In this document: one piece after another, positions 1-8,537 of the stretch
Numbering within the stretch: the first letter of the stretch is position 1
How the letters are laid out: each line of letters begins with the position of its first letter
From: an uncultured Psychroserpens sp.
GTDB lineage: Bacteria; Bacteroidota; Bacteroidia; Flavobacteriales; Flavobacteriaceae
DNA length: 64,000 nucleotides
Reading direction: 5' to 3'
Assembly (NCBI GenBank): GCA_947489585.1
Contig: CANLEE010000010.1
Coordinates: 1-64,000, forward strand
Notes under the pieces: generated by a model
The model's database searches: none
What the model was told of the DNA's origin: nothing
The model's input: only the letters and a program-made list of their open reading frames with translations
Made by a program: the position numbers and the translations under genes

Positions 1-161
1 CGTTGAATGCGTTTCGCTGCTGGTTCTTCCTCTTCAGCCTGACGTTGAATACGTTTGGCTGCTGGCTCTTCTTCTTCAGCCTGACGTTGAATGCGTTTCG
101 CTGCTGGTTCTTCCTCTTCAGCCTGACGTTGAATACGTTTGGCTGCTGGCTCTTCTTCTTC
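1..161. repeat. 42-bp tandem repeat inside the DUF4157 gene (84-bp higher-order unit)
   Basis: Units begin at 1, 43, 85 and 127. Two alternating variants are seen: units 1 and 85 are identical over 42 bp, and units 43 and 127 agree until 161, where the array ends. The variants differ at synonymous or near-synonymous positions, so the 84-bp pair was probably duplicated as a block. The encoded 14-residue unit is acidic (EEEEPAAK) with an IQRQ step. The array continues past the left edge. Confidence 0.9.
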
Positions 162-401
162 CATACGCTGAACCGATTGCTTACCAAAAGCATCGCTAGT
201 CTCACTTTTATTTTCTTCTTGGAGGACATGATCTGCCATTGCATCTGCTTCTTTTTCAAAAGGACTACTCGGGTCACTAATCTCTAACTTGGCCTGAAAA
301 AAACCATCAGAGCTTGAACTTTCACTCGTTTTGCTTGAAAAGAAATTATCATGTTCTTTCTTTTTTCTTTTATTCGGTCGTTTTGGTCTTGCTTTTTTCA
401 T
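1..401 (-). CDS. DUF4157-type eCIS cargo protein, N-terminal part (runs off left edge)
   Basis: The minus-strand reading frame starts at the ATG at 401-399 and is open to the window edge (about 133 residues seen). It begins with a very basic stretch rich in KKARPKRPNKRKKK. Next comes the leader typical of DUF4157 proteins, FFQAKLEISDPSSPFEKEAD followed by AMADHVL, which matches the equivalent FFQPKLQV...DPYEVEADRVADEV leader of the 1153-residue protein upstream in the operon. After that it becomes a tandem repeat of a 14-residue unit of the form RQAEEEEPAAKRIQ. The HExxH part of DUF4157 and any C-terminal toxin domain would lie to the left. It is the last gene seen in the eCIS operon, 80 bp after the immunity-like gene. 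I infer a second cargo protein; its activity cannot be read here. Confidence 0.75.
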   Translation of the reverse strand, partial: MKKARPKRPNKRKKKEHDNFFSSKTSESSSSDGFFQAKLEISDPSSPFEKEADAMADHVLQEENKSETSDAFGKQSVQRMEEEEPAAKRIQRQAEEEEPAAKRIQRQAEEEEPAAKRIQRQAEEEEPAAKRIQ

Positions 402-481
402 GATAAATTTTTTATTATAATATTATGAGTTGATTCAGTCAATACAAAAGACACTTGCTTAATAGTATTAAAATCATCTGT

Positions 482-1042
482 TTATTCGAATGCTTGTGTT
501 AGAATCTCTAAATGTTCTTTAAATTTCACCACCTTTAAGTTATCTGTTTTCTCACTACCACCTAAGGCAAGAATTGGTGTAAATCCATAACATTCATCAG
601 ATTTTAACTCTCCTAATTTTTTATGAGCCTTTGGAAAATATTTTGATCTCATTTCCTCAAGAGCATATGTTTTTGCAGTAAAGAAGTTCTCAAATAACTT
701 TCTAAGGTCTTCATGAAGTGGTGATAACTCCTGATGCCTTACATCGATTACTTTTACCCAACCTTCCCACCACACTAATAGGTCTCCAAAAGCTGTTCTC
801 ATTATTGGAATAACTGGTGTACCTTTAGGAACGTCAATCCAACGTAACACAAACTCAAGATAATCGTCTGGGTTAATCGTCCAGATAAAGCCATTCATAT
901 AACCAGCCCAACCATCTTGTTTCCATAATTCACCTAGGACGTATGGAATTGTGCCTGAATATTTCTCTAGCACATTTCCATCAATTGGTTGGCTCTCAAT
1001 TATATTTTTGTAATTTAATTTGAATTCTGGTAGTAATTCCAT
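482..1042 (-). CDS. Tdi1-like immunity protein (GAD-like + DUF1851)
   Basis: This 186-residue soluble protein has no signal peptide. The N-terminal half has the GAD-like pattern: IIESQPID, then a proline-containing turn, LWKQDGWAGYMNGFIWTINP and DDY. The C-terminal half has the DUF1851 pattern: a tryptophan-rich FGDLLVWWEGW segment, then ECYGFTPILALGG and a final VVKFKEHLEILTQAF helix. Both domains occur together in Tdi1, the immunity protein of the Agrobacterium T6SS DNase Tde1. It lies 31 bp downstream of the gene whose product ends in a Tde1-like HxxD domain, the usual toxin-then-immunity order. I infer that it blocks that toxin in the producing cell. The family assignment rests on pattern recognition; the partnership rests on adjacency. 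Confidence 0.8.
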   Translation of the reverse strand: MELLPEFKLNYKNIIESQPIDGNVLEKYSGTIPYVLGELWKQDGWAGYMNGFIWTINPDDYLEFVLRWIDVPKGTPVIPIMRTAFGDLLVWWEGWVKVIDVRHQELSPLHEDLRKLFENFFTAKTYALEEMRSKYFPKAHKKLGELKSDECYGFTPILALGGSEKTDNLKVVKFKEHLEILTQAFE

Positions 1043-1073
1043 TTCAGTGTTTTTTTAAGTTATGTTTATTTTT

Positions 1074-4000
1074 TTAGGTTCCTGGAATAGACACATTCAT
1101 TTTAGTTTTGTCTCTCGAATTTAATGAAAGTGTTTTAAATTCTGGAAGAGTTTCATCGTGAACATCATCAATCCTTGTTCTCCATTGCGAACCTATAGAA
1201 CTATTTATTCTAGAATCACCCAATCTTCCATCTTCAACCTCGGCTTTACCACCAGCTACCTGATCTGGATCATGTAATACAGCCTTTCCTTTCATGAATG
1301 CCTTCGCTTTTTTCTCTGCTTTTTTATGAGCTTTGGATCTCTGCGCCTCTTTATAGTCTAAAGCAGCATCTCCTTTTAAATTTTTCTTAACAATATCATC
1401 ATTTGCTTTTGCTTCGAATTCCGGCCACAGTTCATCAAAGTAAACATTTTTTAGCCTTTTCTTTTCTTTTTTTCGAGCATCTCTTTGAAATTTAGCACTC
1501 CTAGGATCTCTTCCTATATTTTTAGGATGGTTCTTTTTATTTTCGAGAAATTGCAATCTATTCTCTACAAAATCTTTAGCAAGCATATTATTAAGCCCTT
1601 CTTTTTGCATTCTTAATTGATCATAATATTCGTCATTATCAAACTTATCACCAGGATCATTAAAAGGCACATTAATATTGTCCATTTTATCTTTATCTAC
1701 GCCTCCATGCGGAAGTGCTAGGATATGCTTATAATCATTAGGAGCTATTAAAATTTTAACATCGATGTCTTTATCCTTTTGCTCTTCTTCTAAGCTTCCA
1801 TATGAAATGGTTAACTTAATACCATCTTTAAGCTTACCTTGATATTCAGCTTCTAGGGCTTTAGCCTTCTCTACTCTTTCTGCATAGAAAGCTTCAAACG
1901 ATTGCTCTTTATTAGTTGGCCCTTGGCCAAGTTTTTCTTGGATCTCTTTACCGTATATTGCATGTTCTGAATTGTCTTTTTTCTTTAAAAAGCTTTGTGC
2001 TTTGGTCTTCACCCATAAAATCATTTTATCTAAAGCCTTATCAATTGGATCACGAATCTTTTTAAGGATATTTTGCAAAGCATCACCTATTTTTCCAAGA
2101 CCAGCAAATTCAGCAAGAAAACTAACCGCTAATACTAAAATACCTTTCATGGTATTGACAACTTTCATAGCAGCTGGCATAATATTTCCTGCAGCAATTT
2201 CCATAATAGAATTCATGAAGGCCACACCTACTTGGATGATCTTTTGAATTCTTTGAATGAATACCTTAATAACACCCCAAATAGTCAAAATAGCTTGTAT
2301 AAATCCTCCTACTGGATTGAGGCTACTTACTATTTTTATAACGGCTTTAGCAACGACTGTTTTAGATACCCAAGTAATGATTTCGCTAATAACAGTCTCT
2401 TGTAGGTTAGAGAGATGCTCTTGGATTTTTTCCCAAGCTGCTGCTGGACCTTCGGTAACTAACAATTGTACTAATTCAAACCCTTCTTCAAGTACGGTTA
2501 CAGGTCCTTCTCCGAAATGTTCTACTAATTTGGCTCGAATATTCTCCCAAGTCAATCCTAATACAGAAAGAATGAATTTTAAGATTTCTGGAAAGGTTAG
2601 CCCAGTAGGAATATAAATTCCAACACCTGCTAAGGTTCCAGTTAACCACTGTATTAAAACATCTTTTAGGATGCTTCCAATATTTTCTTTAAATATCTGG
2701 AACCCTAATTTACCTGCAGCGACTAAGTTGCCAAGGAAAGCCCCTGGGTTTTGAAAAATTGATCGCAATGCTCCACCTGCCTTCTCGAGGTATGGTAAAG
2801 CTCCCGGTGCAACTACAGCAAAAATAATTTTAAGTAATTCCCACATGGCATTTCCTGCCCAAGACATAAAATCTCCTACAAAACCAGCAAAAACACTTAC
2901 TATTTTTGCGAAGGCTCTAGGCACAACAACAATATCGACTATAGTTAATGATTTAAGCGCATTTTTAAATCGCGTTGGTACTGAAGTCACTAAAGCTAGG
3001 ACAGCAGCCATAGCACCCTGAAACCAAGCCCATGCTCTAGCAACGGCATTTCCTTTTTTGATATTTTCCCAAATCTCTTCCTGCCCAATCAATTTCATAA
3101 AACCACCAATTAGCGTATCTGCTGTCTGTGGTACCGTTTCATCTGTTATTGGGTTTCTCCCAAGAACAGCAATAAGTAAATCCCATGCTCTTGTCCCTTC
3201 TGCTAGACTAGCTAAAGGTCTTAAAATGGCATCTTTAATAAAGTTAAGAATATCTGAAACTAGGGCAGGCACAAACTTTTTTATCATATTAATTGGCGTC
3301 ATGAAAAGGCCTTTTGCTCGCGGCCATAATCCTCCAATATTCCATGGCGCAAAATCACTAAGGCTCAAGGAATCAACAAAATCCCAGAAAGCTGTTTTAA
3401 GCGCACCTCCAATATCACCTAAAGTATCTAATTGTTTAACAATCCAATTTCCTACTTTATCAAAAATCCCATGATTATTTAGAGCTTCCCATATTAAATT
3501 ACCGCCAGGCATAAAGCCCATTATTCCTCTAAAAATATTAGCAGCATTTCGTGGTACATCTTGACCATTTATAGGGTTAAAACCTATAATAACTGTTAAC
3601 ATTGAAAACCCAGGGATATTATTTGCTTTATCTGCAGCCCAATTTCTTGCTCTAGATATTAGACCTCGTTGCACCATTGCTGGAGCAGTCTGATTGACAT
3701 TAACAGCAGCTTTTCTCTGAACCTTAGATGCTGCTCCTCCTTGCTGTACAACATGAGTCAACTCATGAGCCAATAATTTAGTACCTTCTTTTTTATTTGG
3801 CTGATACGTATTTTGATTGAAATAAATATCGCTGCCATGTGTAAATGCATGCGCATGAACTTGATTGTTCATATCTACAGCATTAGAATCAGTGTGAATA
3901 CGAACATTACTAAAATCTTTGCCAAATGCTGATTCCATTTGGCCTTTCGTTTCTGAAGACAATGGGGTTCCGCCACCTTTACTTGTGCTAAGGCGAGACT

Positions 4001-4535
4001 CAAAAGAACCATTCACCTCTCGCTCTTGAACCATTTTATTTAGGTTGGCTTTCCGTTGTATTTTGTCAGTATCAGATTCGGGAACGTCATCTTCAAATTG
4101 ATTTGGTGAGGAAGGCGGTGTTGTAGATGTGATAGATTCGGTAGATGCAACTCTTTGAATTTCTGGATTATTAGCAGTGTTTAAATCCAATTCTGTTGGA
4201 CTATCAAATGCTGGTTTACGCTGAAAAAATGATAGACGTTGAATACTTGTGCTTCCATCTGATGACGGAGCTGGTGGAGTAGCAGATGCGATATCATCAT
4301 TTCCAGAATAAATGGACAGTGTTACCTCATCGGCAACACGATCTGCTTCAACTTCATATGGATCGCCAATTTTATTGACTTGCAATTTTGGTTGAAAAAA
4401 TGTGCCTTGATCTGTTGTGTTTTTGTTATTACTAACAACCTCTAATGTAGTAGCAGCACGTGATTCTTTACTGTTTCTTTGATGTAAAGAAGAAACAGTA
4501 CTTGAAGAATCACGTGCTGTACTAGGTGCGCCCAT
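1074..4535 (-). CDS. eCIS cargo protein: DUF4157 leader/metallopeptidase-like domain, long helical region, Ntox15/Tde1-like DNase C-terminus
   Basis: 1153 residues. Residues 44-72 are the FFQPKL...DPYEVEADRVADEV leader. Residues about 185-268 are DUF4157, with the zincin motif HELTH at 257-261. Short I/VQR steps occur at about 98, 126, 159, 272 and 288. Residues about 300-855 are hydrophobic and helical; a module with NPI...VP...A...G and IWE occurs twice (about 314-356 and 455-497). Residues about 855-1060 are charged, with many Lys. The end carries LHDPDQVAGG, with H1088 and D1091 forming an HxxD motif at 1263-1274. HxxD with a nearby VAGG is the hallmark I know from Ntox15, the DNase domain of Tde1. 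The gene sits in the eCIS operon, 22 bp after the vWA gene and before a Tdi1-like gene. I infer that DUF4157 marks it as cargo and that the C-terminus is a nuclease. No signal peptide is seen. Confidence 0.8.
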   Translation of the reverse strand: MGAPSTARDSSSTVSSLHQRNSKESRAATTLEVVSNNKNTTDQGTFFQPKLQVNKIGDPYEVEADRVADEVTLSIYSGNDDIASATPPAPSSDGSTSIQRLSFFQRKPAFDSPTELDLNTANNPEIQRVASTESITSTTPPSSPNQFEDDVPESDTDKIQRKANLNKMVQEREVNGSFESRLSTSKGGGTPLSSETKGQMESAFGKDFSNVRIHTDSNAVDMNNQVHAHAFTHGSDIYFNQNTYQPNKKEGTKLLAHELTHVVQQGGAASKVQRKAAVNVNQTAPAMVQRGLISRARNWAADKANNIPGFSMLTVIIGFNPINGQDVPRNAANIFRGIMGFMPGGNLIWEALNNHGIFDKVGNWIVKQLDTLGDIGGALKTAFWDFVDSLSLSDFAPWNIGGLWPRAKGLFMTPINMIKKFVPALVSDILNFIKDAILRPLASLAEGTRAWDLLIAVLGRNPITDETVPQTADTLIGGFMKLIGQEEIWENIKKGNAVARAWAWFQGAMAAVLALVTSVPTRFKNALKSLTIVDIVVVPRAFAKIVSVFAGFVGDFMSWAGNAMWELLKIIFAVVAPGALPYLEKAGGALRSIFQNPGAFLGNLVAAGKLGFQIFKENIGSILKDVLIQWLTGTLAGVGIYIPTGLTFPEILKFILSVLGLTWENIRAKLVEHFGEGPVTVLEEGFELVQLLVTEGPAAAWEKIQEHLSNLQETVISEIITWVSKTVVAKAVIKIVSSLNPVGGFIQAILTIWGVIKVFIQRIQKIIQVGVAFMNSIMEIAAGNIMPAAMKVVNTMKGILVLAVSFLAEFAGLGKIGDALQNILKKIRDPIDKALDKMILWVKTKAQSFLKKKDNSEHAIYGKEIQEKLGQGPTNKEQSFEAFYAERVEKAKALEAEYQGKLKDGIKLTISYGSLEEEQKDKDIDVKILIAPNDYKHILALPHGGVDKDKMDNINVPFNDPGDKFDNDEYYDQLRMQKEGLNNMLAKDFVENRLQFLENKKNHPKNIGRDPRSAKFQRDARKKEKKRLKNVYFDELWPEFEAKANDDIVKKNLKGDAALDYKEAQRSKAHKKAEKKAKAFMKGKAVLHDPDQVAGGKAEVEDGRLGDSRINSSIGSQWRTRIDDVHDETLPEFKTLSLNSRDKTKMNVSIPGT

Positions 4536-4557
4536 ATTACATAATATTATTTATGTT

Positions 4558-6897
4558 TTAGTTTTTAAGTTTTCTAATAAGCCAAATAATTAATATGATT
4601 AATAGAATTAAAAGCAACCATGCTAACCAAGCAGGAATACCTAAAGTATCTGTAATCCATTTTATGATTTTATCTATGAAACTTGAGTTTTTACCATTAT
4701 CAAAGGAAGATGCTTGACCATTGTAAACATCTACTCCAGATAAGTTAATGGTTATATCTGGGTCTGTATTTCCATTTAAGACATTAACATCTATGGTGTA
4801 ACTTCCATCTGCGTTATCGGTTGTAGAAACATTACCAATGTCTGTTCCTGTAACACTAAGACCAGCCGCGAATCCTGGCCCAACAAATCGTGTCTCATTA
4901 CCAATCAAATAAATTGGAGTATAGAGCAATTGTATACTATTTGGAGTATTTTGATTGTATTCCTGTATAGAGGCTTCAGGGTCTGGATCATCAAATCTAA
5001 CATATACTGTTCTTAGAATAGTTCTTTCATAAGTTCCTATTGTTGCGTTCGATCCTGTAATTTTCGCAATTATTTGATACACACCTGTTACATCTGTATC
5101 TGTAAATTGTGCCGAATAATTCCCACCTGATGTATGTGTTAGAGAAACTACGTTTTCCTTTAGTCCAAGTGAATCAACTAGTGCTGGATTTGACTGCATA
5201 AGTGCTAATAACTTTTGGTATCCAACTGACCCACTTTCACTATTAGAATTTGGATTAAATTTTATATCTTCTTCCGCCAAGGCATTACCTAAATCTAAGC
5301 CAGGCTTCCAAACAAATGCTGTGATATTAGCATCCTCAATTGGGTCATGATTATAAGCCAATTGAGCATCAAAATTTAAGGCATCTCCTACTTTGAAATC
5401 TGCAGATGAGGCCTCAAACGAAAAGTCCAAAAGATGATCATCTACTTGTGCTTTTATTTGATAAGGTTGACCTCCACCAGTACCTGACTGCATATTTAGT
5501 TTCCATGTTCCTTGTGAAGTTAACCCAGAAATCGGGTCTTGGTCTAAATTAATAATTGCCAGTAAACTACTTATTCCATTATTCCAACCGCTTATGAATT
5601 GGAGGTTAGTTGTGCTTGGTGTAACTAGGACTCCATCTTTTTCAATAGTGAAAAATGGCTCAGAATCGTTAGTAATTAATTCAAAAACAATTTTATTGAT
5701 ATTTGCATTTATCTCAAATTCTTTCGAGTCTGGGGTTTGAGATGGCATAGTTCCATATTTTATAGCAACAGTTTGCGGACTACTTCCACTAAGCATAGAT
5801 TGAAAAAAGGCATCGAAAAAATTGACAGTGCTTGTTGCTGCATTAAAATCGCTACCAGTTCCTGTTGGATTAACTTCTTCTTGAAGTAAAAAGTTACGTC
5901 CTGGTCCTCCACCTGGTGTATTCGCATTGGCAATTGCTTGTAGGTCAATTGCTGCACTCATTCCTGCAGCTGCTCCTGTACCAATGGTTACTATTTGAAT
6001 GGAATTATCATCATTATTAAGTGGTGTTGCGCCAGCATGAGTACCAGCTCCATTAACAAGATCGCTTCCATTTTGTTCGCCGTCAGTAAAGAGTAAAATG
6101 AATTGTCTACTATCTTCGGTTGGAAATGGCAATTTTGCCTTTCCAGCTAACAATCCAGGTCCCATTGAAGTTCCACCACCTGGGGTTTGACCATCAATAT
6201 CTATTGTAAAACTATTTGCATTTCCATCTATGTTTGTTAATGTAGCACCAAAACCAGGTAAAGGATCATCAACATCAGTTTCGAAATATGTTAATGCTAT
6301 TTCATCTCCTTCAGCCCTAAAAAAATCTAGTTTATTAACAAATAATGAAGCCGCTTTTTTCAAAATATCCATACGAGTGATTGTTCCTGATCCATCGTGT
6401 GGTGGACTGCCCATACTTCCTGAACGGTCTAGCACAAAAACGACGGATACTGGTCTCCTACCTGATTTAGTTTCTATATTGAAACTTTTAATATCTGTAT
6501 TTGCATCATTATCAGTTAGTGTAACAGTTATTACGAAAGCCCCTAACTCTTCAGGAACGCCAGAAATGATTAAATTTTCATTATTAGCACCTGATGACGA
6601 TATGGAAATACCATCTGGCAGCCCTGAAGCTCCCCAAACATATGGTGTCGAACCTCCTGTGGCCGTCAAGGAAGTTATTTCGTAAGGTGGAAAATCATCC
6701 TCATATAAATTAATCAAATCGCATGCTGGACTTGGAGGACTTCCACCAGTACATGTAGGGGTTTGTATTCCATTGTACAATATCTCTTGTGAGTTACCAT
6801 ACATAGAGAACAAGAATAGTATTAACGTCAAAAAAGCTACAGAACAAATAGTAGAAATTAATGACTTAAAATTGATAATTAATGTTTGTGTTTTCAT
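4558..6897 (-). CDS. Secreted, C-terminally membrane-anchored vWA-domain protein
   Basis: 779 residues. The N-terminus (about 1-36) is a basic start plus a hydrophobic segment, i.e. a Sec signal. Residues about 70-143 look like a putative Ig/cadherin-like domain (ATGGSTPYVWGASGLPDGIS). A von Willebrand factor A domain follows, with the MIDAS loop DRSGS at 157-161, the GGGTSMG threonine loop and the FTDGEQ aspartate, so metal binding looks intact. The middle is beta-rich, probably more Ig-like modules. The C-terminus ends with a transmembrane helix (WLAWLLLILLIILIIWLI) and RKLKN, so most of the protein should lie outside the cytoplasm. It lies in the eCIS operon, 35 bp after the tape-measure gene and 22 bp before the cargo gene. 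Its role is unknown; adhesion or assembly are possibilities. I do not see a T9SS sorting domain. Confidence 0.8.
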   Translation of the reverse strand: MKTQTLIINFKSLISTICSVAFLTLILFLFSMYGNSQEILYNGIQTPTCTGGSPPSPACDLINLYEDDFPPYEITSLTATGGSTPYVWGASGLPDGISISSSGANNENLIISGVPEELGAFVITVTLTDNDANTDIKSFNIETKSGRRPVSVVFVLDRSGSMGSPPHDGSGTITRMDILKKAASLFVNKLDFFRAEGDEIALTYFETDVDDPLPGFGATLTNIDGNANSFTIDIDGQTPGGGTSMGPGLLAGKAKLPFPTEDSRQFILLFTDGEQNGSDLVNGAGTHAGATPLNNDDNSIQIVTIGTGAAAGMSAAIDLQAIANANTPGGGPGRNFLLQEEVNPTGTGSDFNAATSTVNFFDAFFQSMLSGSSPQTVAIKYGTMPSQTPDSKEFEINANINKIVFELITNDSEPFFTIEKDGVLVTPSTTNLQFISGWNNGISSLLAIINLDQDPISGLTSQGTWKLNMQSGTGGGQPYQIKAQVDDHLLDFSFEASSADFKVGDALNFDAQLAYNHDPIEDANITAFVWKPGLDLGNALAEEDIKFNPNSNSESGSVGYQKLLALMQSNPALVDSLGLKENVVSLTHTSGGNYSAQFTDTDVTGVYQIIAKITGSNATIGTYERTILRTVYVRFDDPDPEASIQEYNQNTPNSIQLLYTPIYLIGNETRFVGPGFAAGLSVTGTDIGNVSTTDNADGSYTIDVNVLNGNTDPDITINLSGVDVYNGQASSFDNGKNSSFIDKIIKWITDTLGIPAWLAWLLLILLIILIIWLIRKLKN

Positions 6898-6932
6898 GAT
6901 GATTCTATTTTATTTTTAATAATTATATCTGG

Positions 6933-8537
6933 TTACGTCCAAGTAACATACAGTAACTTATGCATCCAAGGGAGTTTTATTGGAGTTATTCCCCATGGAA
7001 TTTTGCAAAGTAAAATATCAATGCTTTTCTGTTCAACCAATAAATCCCAACCCTTATCTTCGAGACTTAGCTTACCATCTCTTTTTAGGAAAGAATCCCT
7101 GAAAGTATTAATAGAAGTATTACCTAATGCCTTCCAATGAGACACTACTATTTCCAACATTTTGTCAGCTTCCATTTTTTCCTTTTTTTTAAGTTTTAGC
7201 CTACGCTTCACCGGTGTATTAATGTCTATACCACAAAGAATTTTAGGCATTATTAGCTTGTCTTCTGAAAGATGTGTTTCACCAGTTGCTATAAATCCTA
7301 ATAAGTGTATGGCTCTATTTTGCATTTGCGAATTCATAAATTTTCCATTTTTAAGAAATTCTAATTGGGTAAAAAGTTGCAGAAGATAAGGGTGCAGTAT
7401 TATTAAACCAGCAGCAACAATAAAAATTTCATCATTTCCATTTGAATTTAGCTTAGAAAAATCTTGTGTTTTAGATGCTTTAAGGCTACTTGCTGTATAT
7501 GGCTTCCTTTTTGAGGAAAAGGAATTTTCGTTGACATCACTTGAACAATCATCTTTATCAAATTCTGTATTTTTACTTGAATGAAAGGTTTTTTTTCCTT
7601 GAGGATAACTTTCCTCTCTATTTTTAGATATTTCAATTGTGTTTTTAAGGTATTCAAAATATCCTTTTTTAAAAACAGGCTGTGCTTCTGGATACATCTG
7701 TGATACTAGTTTCAAAAACTCAGCATGCTTTATGAACCACTTTTTAAAATCACTAAAATCCTCTTTAGCCTCATAGGAAAAAATGAAAGAAAAGAGTTTC
7801 TTCCAAGTTTTTTGTTCTTTAGAGAAGATAGATTTTATGCTAGATGAAGAAAGAATGACGAATTGTAACTTAATAAGCTCTTCCTTGTTCACTTTAGAAG
7901 AAAAAGTATCTACGAATATTTTATGAGTCGCCATTAAATTTAACTCTTTCATCAACTTCTTTAAAACCTCATTCTCTATTGGAGTGGTTTCTAAATAACG
8001 AGTTACAAATGATGCTGAAAATTGAAAATGAAATCGTAAAAAATAGTTACTATTCTCTTTAATGACTTTTGAAAATGATGCTATGTGCGCATTGTTCGTT
8101 TCAATAACTTTGAGCATATTGAGTTCTAACTCATCTACTGTTTGAATAGGTGACCACCAAGGGAAAAATCCTTTCTGAATAAAGTAATTCCATATTTTAA
8201 GAATAGTTTTATTTGAGGTTTCAGCAGAATTTTCGATTATTAAATGTTCTTTTCGAATTTTTCCCAAAAGGCCTTCCTTAAAAGTTCTATATACATATTC
8301 CTCGAAAGCCTCACCCAATTGATTTTCTGGGATAACACCTAAATCCAATATTAATTCATTTATTCTTAAATTAGAACTAGAAGGAAGCAGCTGGTTTAAA
8401 AATGCATTTGCAGATTTATTAATTGCATTGGAAACATCTTCTAAAACCATGTTTGTAATATGATCGACATCAGCCATGCCATCTACCTCAAGATGGATAA
8501 TCTGCTTCCCAACGATATGTATTTGACTATCTATCAA
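6933..8537 (-). CDS. eCIS tape-measure protein (CIS_TMP family, Afp14-like position)
   Basis: 534 residues. It begins with HIVGKQIIHLEVDG and ends with an AGLIILHPYLLQLFTQLEFL block, a VKRRLKLKKKE block and a PWGITPIKLPWMHKLLYVTW end, the pattern of the contractile-injection-system tape-measure family of Bacteroidota. In this family the protein is thought to set tube and sheath length from inside the tube. The central part (about 295-345) is polar and low-complexity. Its start overlaps the end of the preceding baseplate gene by 4 bp, so the two are probably translationally coupled. The annotation is by family pattern and position. Confidence 0.8.
   Translation of the reverse strand: MIDSQIHIVGKQIIHLEVDGMADVDHITNMVLEDVSNAINKSANAFLNQLLPSSSNLRINELILDLGVIPENQLGEAFEEYVYRTFKEGLLGKIRKEHLIIENSAETSNKTILKIWNYFIQKGFFPWWSPIQTVDELELNMLKVIETNNAHIASFSKVIKENSNYFLRFHFQFSASFVTRYLETTPIENEVLKKLMKELNLMATHKIFVDTFSSKVNKEELIKLQFVILSSSSIKSIFSKEQKTWKKLFSFIFSYEAKEDFSDFKKWFIKHAEFLKLVSQMYPEAQPVFKKGYFEYLKNTIEISKNREESYPQGKKTFHSSKNTEFDKDDCSSDVNENSFSSKRKPYTASSLKASKTQDFSKLNSNGNDEIFIVAAGLIILHPYLLQLFTQLEFLKNGKFMNSQMQNRAIHLLGFIATGETHLSEDKLIMPKILCGIDINTPVKRRLKLKKKEKMEADKMLEIVVSHWKALGNTSINTFRDSFLKRDGKLSLEDKGWDLLVEQKSIDILLCKIPWGITPIKLPWMHKLLYVTWT

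Noticed and set aside
1..161. CRISPR array
   Set aside because: The repeats are directly adjacent with no unique spacers and they encode an in-frame 14-residue repeat.
3..287. 94-codon plus-strand frame with a repeated product
   Set aside because: It is the complement of the 42-bp repeats of the minus-strand DUF4157 gene; the hydrophobic repeated product has no support.
4558..6897. T9SS-exported protein
   Set aside because: The C-terminus is a membrane helix with a basic end and not a T9SS sorting domain.
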